DNA of 64,000 nucleotides from Montifringilla adamsi (lineage: Eukaryota > Chordata > Aves > Passeriformes > Passeridae): NCBI GenBank assembly GCA_017590115.1, contig JAGGNK010010225.1, forward strand, positions 7,178,469 through 7,242,468. The letters are read 5' to 3'. The notes beneath the pieces are model-generated. The model saw only the letters and a list, made by a program, of their open reading frames with translations, ran no database searches and was not told where the DNA came from. Of the stretch, positions 37,570 through 47,907 are shown piece by piece. The position numbers and the translations under genes are program-made. Each line of letters opens with the position of its first letter. Position 1 is the stretch's first letter.

Positions 37570-37705
37570 ATCCTGAGATCAGCTCAGCTGGTTAGAGCAT
37601 GGTGCTAATAATGCCGAGGTTCTGTCCCTGAATGGGCCATTCATTTAAGAGTTGGACTTGAAGATCCTTTTGGGTCCCTTCCAATTCAGTGTCTGCTATG
37701 ATTCT
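37570..37705 (+). mobile_element. tRNA-Ile/CR1 SINE, TguSINE1-like
   Basis: The 5' part (about 37570-37639) follows a tRNA-Ile(AAT) gene: the A-box region CAGCTCAGCTGGTTAGAGC, the anticodon-loop text GTGCTAATAATGCC, a shortened T-arm with B-box-like GGTTCTGTCCC, and the acceptor end ATGGGCCA. The 3' part (37640-37705) is the bird CR1 3' end, with GAGTTGGACTTGAAGATCC and GGGTCCCTTCCAATTCAG, finishing CTATGATTCT. This head-to-tail build is the TguSINE1 family of passerines, which CR1 machinery mobilises. The copy lacks about six bases before the B box and carries scattered substitutions, so it is an old, inactive copy. No clear target-site duplication was seen, as usual for CR1-tailed elements. 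Confidence 0.9.
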
Positions 37706-37998
37706 TACTGCTTAGGAATCCTTTTGTTTTCAGAGGTGAAGATTTCATGTAAATTATTCTGTCAGTTGATTTGGAGCTCTTCATACATCCTTCCTCCATC
37801 TGCTAAATTTACAGAAATATGACTTGCCATTACAAGATTCCTATCGTGTTCAAAACAAAAAGAATTTGTAATGTAATAAATAGATTTTTTTTCTCTCTCT
37901 CTTCCTTTCTGATGTAATTTTTACATTGATGGTCTTTTTTTTTTTTTTTTTTTTTTTTTATACCTAAGTGATATTCAAGAGACAAACCATTTGTATAG
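37706..37998. other. Noncoding DNA with 25-base T tract
   Basis: Contains an uninterrupted T run at 37935-37959, just upstream of the tandem duplication. Nothing else recognised. Confidence 0.6.
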
Positions 37999-38222
37999 AG
38001 TTTAAGATAATATGTTCATAATAAATTTTTTTTTTCTTTCTCAGGACACTAAAATACGTCTGATAAAGCATGATTATCACCATAATTAAAGTAGGGTACT
38101 TGCCTTACAGTTTAAGGTAATATGTTCATAATAAATTTTATTTTTTTTTTCTTTCTCAGGACACTAAAATACGTCTGATAAAGCATGATTATCACCATAA
38201 TTAAAGTAGGGTACTTGCCTTA
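37999..38222 (+). repeat. Tandem duplication of a ~110-bp unit
   Basis: Unit 1 (37999-38108) and unit 2 (38109-38222) are nearly identical. The visible differences are one substitution near the start (AAGATAA against AAGGTAA) and about five extra bases plus one A in the T run. High identity means a recent duplication. Each unit holds a T-rich tract followed by CTTTCTCAG, which looks like a 3' splice acceptor, and unit 2 begins with AAG|GTAATA, which looks like a donor. Confidence 0.95.
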
Positions 38223-41200
38223 TAAATCATTTGATATAAAGCTGACCAGCTGCTGTTGTGATGAGAATGCACTGATGAAGTAGGTTATTGCAAAACTGTT
38301 TGAGCGCATTCTACTACTCTGATAAGTACACAAATGTATCACAGAATTTTCTTCTCAACACTGAGACCAATTTATCTTGAAGTAATTCAGCTAGCATACC
38401 AAGAATGACAACCATAATTAATGTGACTTTATTTTTTTTCATAATCTCCTGGATCATGTTTGCACATCTATGAGGAGGTTCTGTGTAACCATGGTCCTGT
38501 ATGCCATGGAGATTCCAAAAGCAGGGATCTTTTTTTTGCCATTCAAGCCCACAATTTTTATCTGAACTAAGATACTGGTGTAGATGTGCCCTTCAGTTAT
38601 GTCACATTACTACTGTACCCACTGTTTCAGGCAATTTTAGGGGGTGTTAGGTCCAGGTAGTTTTGCAGTGGCTATGTTAAAATCCATTCAATCAGAGCCT
38701 TGCTGAAGTGAGAGTCAAAACTCTCATGCACTTCAGGGAACAATGTTTGGTCTTCCCTTAACTTTGTCACATCAGAGCTAGTAATACCATGGTCATGAGC
38801 AATAATAAGGGGATTATTTTGGTGGCCACAGATTTTCCTAGTATCATTTCAAGGAACTGGTTTTTTAATGAGAAAATATGATAAAGCACTGCAATACATT
38901 CTTAGAGAATGCTCAATTCAATGGCATACTGAGACTAAAAGCATCTGTGACTATAAGGCTGGCAAACTGGTTTTGTTTTCTAATTGTCTCCTTGTATCTG
39001 TAGGTCAGACTCTGTCCTCACTTTAAACTGCAATGTTCCCTCCTGCCCCACCCCGCAAAATACTTTCCAAGATTGAAAATGATCCTCCTCAGATCTCTTT
39101 TCATAAAAGTTCTTAATAAAGTGAACCAAATGGGGCTTGTCAGAACAAGTTACAGACCCTATATTGTCTGAAATATTCCTTAAAAGGTATGGGAAATCAA
39201 AGTGCATGTGAACTATTTAGCCCACTATTCAATACTTTACAATCTGAAAGTGATTGGCAGCAAGACAACTAATAAATACTTCCAGAGATACTCAAAATAC
39301 ATACTATACACACTTATGTAGGGATTACCATAATAATATTATCACCAACAGAAATATGCACATATGAAAACATCTCAAAGTAAACATAACATTTGCACAT
39401 AGTAAATACCCATATGTCTCAATAAACACAATTTTAAATTTTAATATGGCAAGTGTGTGGTTCTTTTAATTGAGAATGAAAAATTAAGAGCAAGCCCTTT
39501 ACAGGGTGAATCCTGCCATTTTCAATGGGCACAGCTGGTAGAAAAGCATGGCACACCCTGTGCAAATAGGTGGCATCAGGGCAAGGTCTATAGATAGTGA
39601 TTAGAGACAGAACACCAGATTAAAGTGCCATCAGAACTACAGCACCAAAAAAGGTGTTGTGGTCTGCTTAATGCTGTGACTATAATCCTGGTACCAGAAG
39701 AATGTCTGCTCTTCTTTTTTGAAGTAATGGCAGATGTACCCCATGACATGTGCTCTATTTCTTGGGGTTTTTTTTGTAGTAGTCACTAATGCACAATTTT
39801 TTCCATAGCTCTGAATCCACTGCTAGTTACAGATAGCTTTGCTTGCAACTCTAGTGAACAAATAAATGAAGAGAAAAAATTTGTGAACATATTCTGGAGA
39901 GCAAAGTCTATAATTTGCTGTAATTTCCAAATGCTCTTCTTTTTTTTCCTATGTCTTGATTGTTTTGCTGAAGAAGAGCCCTATAAAACTTTTAAAAATT
40001 AAACAAAGTTCAACAGGACTAAATTCTTCCTGTGGCTACATGTTTTAGAAAGTCTTTGATTTTAACTTTGATTTTTAAAGTGTTGGGAATAAGAAGAATA
40101 TTTCCAGCCTCAGAGTGCCTTCATTAAGGCACTTGCCAGGCCTTCTTTGAATATATGCACTCTGTCATTCTAACACAGACATTTGTAGCCAGAAAACTTC
40201 TTCCTGGTCCTTGTTTCTGATAATTCACTATTCCATCTTTCTTTTCTCCCTTTACACTATTTGCTAGCATACCAGTTGTCTCAGAGAGCTGTTTTCAGAG
40301 AGCTGCAGTTTCACCATTCAAGTCTTCAGCAAAGACCTTCACAGTTTGACTTTGAGATATCAGACTGTGTTTTCATTACCAAATAATAATCAAAATGAAA
40401 ATATCACTTAAATTCTCAACTGAACCAGTGTGTTATGGACATACTGATGGAGCATAAATATCAGGAAGCTAAGATGACATAGAGTTTCTGATTATAATAG
40501 TACTATATGAAACAGATACAAGATAACATATGTTTCTAGCTGTTCCCTCTCCCTTTAACACATAAACACAATTTGTTAACATTCGGGTGAATTTAGTCAG
40601 GACTCCTGAATACCCCAAAAACAGCTTTTACAGTTTCTAAAATGGATCTGGTGCCTGGGTTTTTCTTCAAATCCCTTCATGCAGAATGGAGACTGGACAG
40701 CAAACTTTCTAACTGTGCCCATGCACTCATAAACATCTGTAGCAAACCATAATTCTGCTGAATGCAGGAGCCACATGGCCATGACATTTTGGTTGTGAAT
40801 GTTAGAGAAGCATGTGGCTCTGAATCCTAATGTTATGGATTTTAGGGATCTCAAGTGGAAGCCAGCTCTCTGAGTCATGCAAGCATTCAACACATCCTGA
40901 AAAGCTCTTGCAAAGCAAAAGACATGCAATGTAAAGGTCTTGTAACCTGGCAGCAAAAAAGAGGGTCAAGGTGAGGATGGAGGGTAGCACCTCTTGGGAA
41001 GGGAATGGTTAAATGGCCATAGCCCCAGGAGCAGGCAAGCAGCTCCACCACTGCAACAAACAACAAATTATTAACACTGGGCAATTTAGCAGCTCAACTT
41101 AGAATAAGCAGCACATTGGGCACCGAGTACACAGTGGCAGACTGTCTATGACTCTCAGCTACCAGCCAGCCAGCGAATTTTATTTTTTGCCCTAAAAAGA

Positions 41201-43438
41201 GTTCTTTGAAAACTCCACTATAATAGCCCATTCTGTACCTAGGAATAATTTTAGAGGGCTGAGTCCCAGACTTCCTTTTTGCAGGTGCGAGGCAGTACAT
41301 TCGCACCTCCAGCTGCAGCCGCCGTTTCCAGGGGTTGAGCTACCCAGGCCAGACTGTAATACAGAATTTCTCCATTTTCCTTAATGCTTTGCACCACCAT
41401 AAGCAGCTCAGGCCCATCCAAATCCAGTCCCCCAGAGATGTACAATTATGGCAGCGCTAAGCCAATGAACAGCATGATCTAGATCCCAGGTTTGGAAAAT
41501 CTGGCCCCCTCAAGCAGATGATTGTATCAATGCAGCACTATTTTTAAAAAGGGCACATTTCTTGATCATACCTCACACTGCAGAGCTTCTGTTCTAACTA
41601 ACTACATGACAGTCTGTTAACATTGAAGGAAATCCCCTGAAAGCTGTGTTTGTTTGACCAACACTGACTAAAATTAGAAAAATATTAAATGAAAGCAGCT
41701 GGTCAGCTACCAGCCACAATATTATCCCAACTTCCTTCACAGGAAATATTATAATAACATTTTATTTGTTTTTTCCCCTGCTTGCTGCCACTGGGGTGTA
41801 ATATTTCTTTCATGTTGCTGATAGATCAAGAGCACTTCTGTTGGACTCAGGCTGTACTACATGCTGACAGCGATTTGCCCAGCATGGACTTTAATTCACC
41901 ATCCAGTCAATGTCTAAGGGTGCACAGGGGCAGGAGGGAGCGGAATGAAAGCAGAGACTATTGACTGCTCTACCCAAGGTTACACGCAGCATTGTTCTTC
42001 ATTCTGGTTCAGTATTTTGACCGTACCTCTGTAAATGTATGAACAAATAAGCTCAGCAGACCTCTGCCTATGACCTCTCTGAAGACACAGATCCAGAACC
42101 ATGGGAAATGAGCCATGAAACGTCTGGGTGCTATGTGAAAGGTACCTCTGATGCTTGGACCATGTGTGTCTGCATGTTTCTGCTCATCCTCCCTCCATGC
42201 AGGACAGCGAGGTGTGCCTGCACAAGACTTTGCACCTCTCCTCCAACATTGCATTATCCTCTCTACAGAAACTTTTCCACTTCATGCTAAAGTCTCAGCA
42301 AAACCAATCAAGGGCCCAAAACAGGGCTTGAACTCCATGACATGAGCACCCATACTCCCAAAACTCCCAGATGCCCCTGGACTTAGCCTTGAGCTCAGAG
42401 GGGTTTGTGACTCTGCCATGCCAAATGAAGCCAGTTTTGCCTGCTGGCTCTTTCACCCAGATCCTTGCAGAGGAAGACAGCCTGACCCCAAACTGCTGGA
42501 CTGTCCCCAGCCAGTTTTGCATATTCCTTCTCCCTCAGGGAACAGTCTTTGTTTCTCTGCTGTCGCAATGGTTTTAACACCCCATTTACATAACACCTTT
42601 TGAAATGGACCCCCGAGGTCTGGTCTACACTAGAAGGATTTGTTGGGAGAGCTCTATCAGTAACCAGTCCTACTGTGACTGCCATTGTACCACCAACAGG
42701 ACACTTCTAGTGCAGCTTTTGCCATCTCCTTCCATAAAATTAGCTACATCAGCAAAAACATTTCCTTTCCAGCAAAAATGTCTTTATAAACTTCTGTCAG
42801 TAATGGAAATCCCTTCTGAAAAATTATAATGTACTTTTAATTGTCCTCTGTATCCTACCAAAGATTTCTGCTACAGGCATAGCTTTATGCAACTACAGTT
42901 ATGCTTTAACATCAGTTTAAGTATACCAGGTATAATCAGTTCACAGGTTAGTGATAGCTCTTTTTCCTCAGCACATGCATTAAAAAACAATATGGCTTTC
43001 ATCCATCTTCAGTAACCAAGGGTTTGTGCATATGGAAGCCATATGGAGTGTAAGAGCCTGCCTATATCAGAAATTATAACAATATATAATAATGTGGGAG
43101 TTTAAACCACTGTAGCTGGACAATATAACCCCCTTTTTCCTCCATAAGGAAGTGAATGTATGTGTGCATGTGAGTAAAATGAATGAGTTTATCCATTTTA
43201 GCTTCTGTTGCTTTGAAAGCAGTTTATCTAAACTGGAAACAAAAATTGTTTATTTTTGAGTAAGAATGTCCACATGGAGAGTCATGGCAAAATAAATGCA
43301 GCATTTTAACTATATGAGTATCATTTGTCATTCCTACAGACACAATTGGTTCTATATCAAAGTCCTATATCTTATTTTTGCACGTAGCTTCTTGTCACTA
43401 CCAGCATTTGCATTTTAGCAATTTGCATTTCTTCTTGC

Positions 43439-43443
<5 letters not shown>
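38223..43443. other. Noncoding DNA, no gene seen
   Basis: Unsupported frames only (up to 119 codons, 40597-40956 minus). A bulged hairpin lies at 38703-38736. The 39500-39530 text recalls an old amniote dispersed repeat but is too short to assign. The 41280-41330 part is somewhat GC-rich. No gene or RNA was recognised. Confidence 0.55.

Positions 43444-43488
<45 letters not shown>
43444..43488. repeat. Poly-A tract (45 A)
   Basis: The longest homopolymer in the window. It is followed by a purine-rich, G-run-containing stretch (43535-43580). No retrocopied gene is evident upstream, so it is not convincingly a retroposition tail. Confidence 0.9.
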
Positions 43489-43490
<2 letters not shown>

Positions 43491-45237
43491 GTTCAATTGA
43501 GATTTGCAAATGAGCAAAGGCAGCCAGGTGAAGGCAAGCAGGGGAGATGGGGGAGGGTTGAAGGTGAAGGTGAGAGGGAGATAAACAACAGCAAAATAGC
43601 AGCTTTGCTAGGAAGGGTTTGGTTTTTCCTCCAACCAAACTTGGTGTGTCCAAGTTTGCATCATGAGTCTAGGTAAGGTGATTTTGCTCAAATGGCATCA
43701 ATAACTCACTTTTAAGAGCACATATTTATTGATTTCAGGGTATAACATAATTAGGTCTCATATTACTCACATAGGCTATGCAGTTCCCGCTGTAAACCTA
43801 GATATTATTCAGAAAATCAAAGTAATCTCTTGTGAGTATTAAAATAACAATACATTTGAGAAATGATTGCTACCATTTTTGAAACTGCATTAATGTTCAT
43901 TATTTATGTAATATACAAGTTTAGAAGGAGCTGATTTTTTTTTTAACTTCATTGCTAGTATAAAAAAAGTCTTTGAGTTCTTGGAATCAAATGAATGCAA
44001 GTTTCCTTTTTTGTATGAGGTGATGAAGAGAAATGTATCACTGCACATTAAAAATACATCTCACATTTTATACATTTACGTATGTGGTGCTCTTCATGTT
44101 AAAAAACCACACACATACAAAAAAAATCTCAGAGCACTTTAGAGAATGCGCCCAGAGACAAAGCTTTTGTTCAGGAAAAGCCAGATTAAACAAACATGCC
44201 TGTAGTCCTGACTTGAAGGCATTTATGGAATTAACATTCTGAGTCTCAGCTGGCACCATGCTCCAAAGCTGGGGGCAGAACATGCAAAGCCTTTGGCACC
44301 TATGAGTTTCCACTGATATTCCCATTAGAGACAAAAGCCCAGCATTTTAGACAACTCCAAGTCATTTCTGAATATGTGCATTAATGGAACCAAAAGTTTT
44401 AATTAACATTTGTGGCCTTAAATAATGTGGTACTTTAAAGACTGTTGGAACTGCCCTGACATCATCAGGAAGGCAGTGACTGACATGACCTTAATACAGA
44501 ATTGATCTGGCTAGTCTGGGTTATTATTATTCAAGGACAGCTTAGTTCTCCATACAGTGCAATTTGTGAAGATACCCATGATCAGGGATTTATGGAAACC
44601 TAGACTAAATGTGACTAAACAGTGGAATATTTCCTCTTTTATCTAGGATTGCAATGCTCATGGTCCTTTGGAAAAAAGCCCTAGGATTTGCTCCTTTTTT
44701 CATGCAAAGTAACAGGTACAGGGGCCCAGTCTGGTCTTTAGTTTTGACAGGGCTCACCACTATCTTTCATGCTACACGCTAACACCAGCTTTCACAACCA
44801 CTCTAGTTCCAGAGACAGCTCTGTGTCCGCTGTCATAGCTGCTACAGTACTCAGATGATTCAACTTAAAAAACAGCAAAGCACAGAGTTCAGTCCTTGAC
44901 ATGACCCAGGATCACAAGAAGGAGTCCATATCAGCCATCAGGAGATAGTGCTGTTCCCAGCTCATTAGTTGCCAACACACATTATCTCTGAAATACTGAC
45001 ACTTTTCTTGTTCTGGTTGAGCCTGTGATCCTTCCCTAGCCATACTAACATGGTTCCTAGGTGAACAGAACAAAACCCAGTGCAGGAAGGTGGAAAGTAC
45101 AGGAGCCATAAAAGAAAAAATAAAAATCCCCAAAGACACGGGTGCACTTGTGCTTAATTAGTCAGGAGCCAGTGGCATAGACAAGGGCCTGGTGTGGTGG
45201 AAGACAGCAGAGTAACTAATTCCCAGCCTATGGTGTA
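43489..45237. other. Noncoding DNA, possible ancient minus-strand repeat at 44104-44340
   Basis: Read on the minus strand, 44340 to 44104 ends with CTAAAGTGCTCTGAGATTTT, resembling the 3' tails of some very old vertebrate SINE-like repeats. The rest is not alignable by eye and no family can be named. The other frames here are unsupported. Confidence 0.35.
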
Positions 45238-45475
45238 ATGCTGTTACAAAAAGAAATTACAGATGTCATTCTGACATGTGTTAACCAGAACATCCTGTGT
45301 AAGACATGGGAAGAAATTGTCTCACTCTCCTCATTGCTAGCAAGCTCAGCGGTACTTCTGTGTCAGCTCTCAGTGTCATACTTTATGAAAGATGTAGACA
45401 AATTGAAGAGACTGAAGAGAAGAGCAGCAGGAACACTAGTAAGATGTTTAGAAAATGGGTATAATTAGAAAGAAA
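45238..45475 (+). mobile_element. Ancient CR1-clade LINE fragment, end of reverse transcriptase ORF
   Basis: A 76-codon frame (45238-45468) translates through KDVDKLKRLKRRAAGTLVR followed by LENG. This matches the C-terminal end of CR1-clade ORF2, where a Lys-Asp-Ile/Val-Asp-Lys-Leu-Glu/Lys-Arg motif precedes an Arg-Arg-Ala block and a GLEN motif. The upstream DNA (from about 45296, TAAGACATGGGAAGAAATTG) also follows the CR1/L3 order. Only this part survives and flanking element sequence is not recognisable. The fragment is inactive. Confidence 0.75.
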
Positions 45476-47869
45476 CGTATGATAAACCCTAACCTTCACA
45501 CTCTGGTGTGGTAATGAAGGAATCATTGAAGTCATGAGAGGAAGCATTTGGCAATTGGTTTATTTTTCAGCAGAAAATTCCTCTGTGTGTGTGTGTATAA
45601 AAAAGTTATATAGCTCTGGGAACTATGTGAAAACTTCAGTAAAGATGGGAGATTTTTAAAATTAGATTAAACATAATTTGGAATAATCTAGATACGCTTC
45701 TTCCACCTTAGGCAAAAAGAAAGAGCAAGATTATTTCTGTGTTCCAATCTATTTTGAAGGCCTTTGCAACACTGTACTCTCCCCATTTTTCTATTATGTT
45801 CTGCTGTGTTACAGTCCACCCCAGTCAATTAATGTGTCACTTCTTTTTGCCATCGTGAGTCTTCAGCACAGCCCCTTTCTACTGTACACAATTCCACAGA
45901 CACATTGCACCAATAGACCTTTCTAGGCAATCACCGGGATGAGATATTCAGTATTGGAATAAGCATTACTTGGAATAAACAGACATCATAGTTTCTAAAA
46001 GTTCCAATGTTTATTTGATTATTTTGCAGAGAAACAGAGTCAGACAAAATATCTTAATTTATATGTAGAGAGAGAGTGCCAGAGCCAACCAAGAAATTGT
46101 ATAACTAATGCTTAATGCTCAGTAATGATGCACCACAGGGTTTAAGATTTGTGTCTGATAATCAGGACATCAATGTGTTGCACTTTGGGAAGAGTTAGAG
46201 TTACATATTTACTACCCTTTGTGACCAACACACGGTTGACTGCAAAGAGCTGCTTCTTCACGAGATTGCTCCAACCTGCAAACAGTACTGCAGGTATGGA
46301 TTTTCTACATGGAACCGGGAAAACCCCTCATCTCAGCACCTTAGATTTCTCTCCAGCTATTTGTTATCACTAATCTCTACCAATAATATTGCAGTACTTC
46401 ATGGAAGTCACCTTTCCAGAATTTTCACCATTTCCACATTCCTTTTCTGAACTCCTTCTATCAGATCCAGCTCTTATTTGGAAGTCTCAAAAAATAGACC
46501 TAGCAATCAAGCTAGGTTTTACCATTTCTGACCAGAGTACAAGCATTTCTCCTGTATGACAGCCTGCCTTTCTGTTTATAAATCCCATCACTAATCTTAT
46601 CTCTTCCAGATCCTCATGATTTATGATCCACACTAACTCCAAAACTAATTCTGGAAACCTGATCCTAACCAAATTTCCTGCTCTGTCTGGTTACCTGAAA
46701 TGCCTGCTTTCTTGATTTTTCATCCCTTTTTCAGGCTATCTACAACTTGCCAAAATAATTTTGAGTATTAATCCCATTTTTCAGCACCCTTTGCTGTCTG
46801 CCCAGCTTCATATAACCTGAAAATATTGCAAACATATATTTTCCATAAGGTTCATATTGTATCACACTGAAATAGACCAAAAAGGTAACAAGATCCCTGC
46901 GAAATATTAATCAACATAAATTTGCATTTTTGACACGAGATCCTTTTTTTGATAACCTGCCTGGGGTCATCCAGCCAGCTTTTGCAGTGCTGTATAGATT
47001 CTTCAACCAAACTGTGTTTCCATGGCATTCTTACCAAATGTCCTATGACATGGCAACAACATCCTTATTTGGTATTTGTCATTATCCCTAAGACTAAGTA
47101 GTAAGAAAGTTCCCAGCGTTGCCCTAGAAATTATACACCTAAGCTTAAACACTGTCTTTGTAGAGTAATTATAATTCTATGGAAGCCTAATAATATAGAA
47201 CTACAGAATTTATCTTTGCTATTGACTTCACCATTCATCCCCTCAAAGGCTCTATACAGATTCACATAATGACTCAAAAGAATGTTGTTTGAATAACTGG
47301 GGGATTTTCTATGAAAACCCAGAGAAATGCTCCTAAAGCCATACAGTGTAGTTCAAGAAGTCTGCATTGCATCTGTTGCTCACGTTCCAGAAGGTTAGCA
47401 TAGCATGCCCTACTGTACAAATACTTGGTGGAATAAGGTAGGTTCAACATCTGCATGGCCCTTGTAGACCAGTGCCTGAGCTGTTCCAGAGATGCTCAGG
47501 CTTCACCAGCACTATGGAAGTGTCTTACTGACAGTGACAAATTAGTGTTGGTGCATTCAGGCTTTGCTTTAACTCTGCCTTGAGTCTAAGAAACAGGCTC
47601 ACTTTCCATTTGTCTTCATTGTAGATGACTCTAACAGGTAATGACAGCTGGCAAACAGCAAATAGAAATAAAGCCAAAATAATATTCTGAAATGGGAATT
47701 ATATCAACACCCAACACTGCCAAAATTGTGCTTTGCTCTAGAGACACCCAGTTCCTGAATTTTCAAAACATTTGCCTCAGCATACAACAGACGGTGTAAG
47801 AAAAAAATCTTAATCCTTCTTCACCTTCCGCAACAACAACAAAAAAAATAAACCACAATTAAAAAAAAT
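45476..47869. other. Noncoding DNA, no gene seen
   Basis: A short GT run sits at 45584-45597. Frames up to 74 codons are unsupported. The 46380-46720 part is C/T-rich. No repeat family recognised. Confidence 0.55.
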
Positions 47870-47907
47870 AACAAAACCACAAAACCCAAACAAAACAAAA
47901 CAAAAAA
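47870..47907. repeat. (CAAAA)n-like A/C-only tract
   Basis: Thirty-eight bases contain only A and C, in an A/C-rich stretch that starts near 47831. It resembles the tract at 201-248. Confidence 0.85.

Noticed and set aside
37570..37639. tRNA-Ile gene
   Set aside because: The T-arm is shortened and the sequence runs directly into a CR1 3' end, so it is the head of a SINE and not a functional tRNA gene.
43372..43653. Minus-strand frame with a polyphenylalanine run
   Set aside because: It is the 45-A tract read on the other strand.
44240..44262. Phrase similar to part of miR-216 (TCTCAGCTGGCA)
   Set aside because: Only 12 bases agree and the flanks do not fold into a precursor resembling that family.
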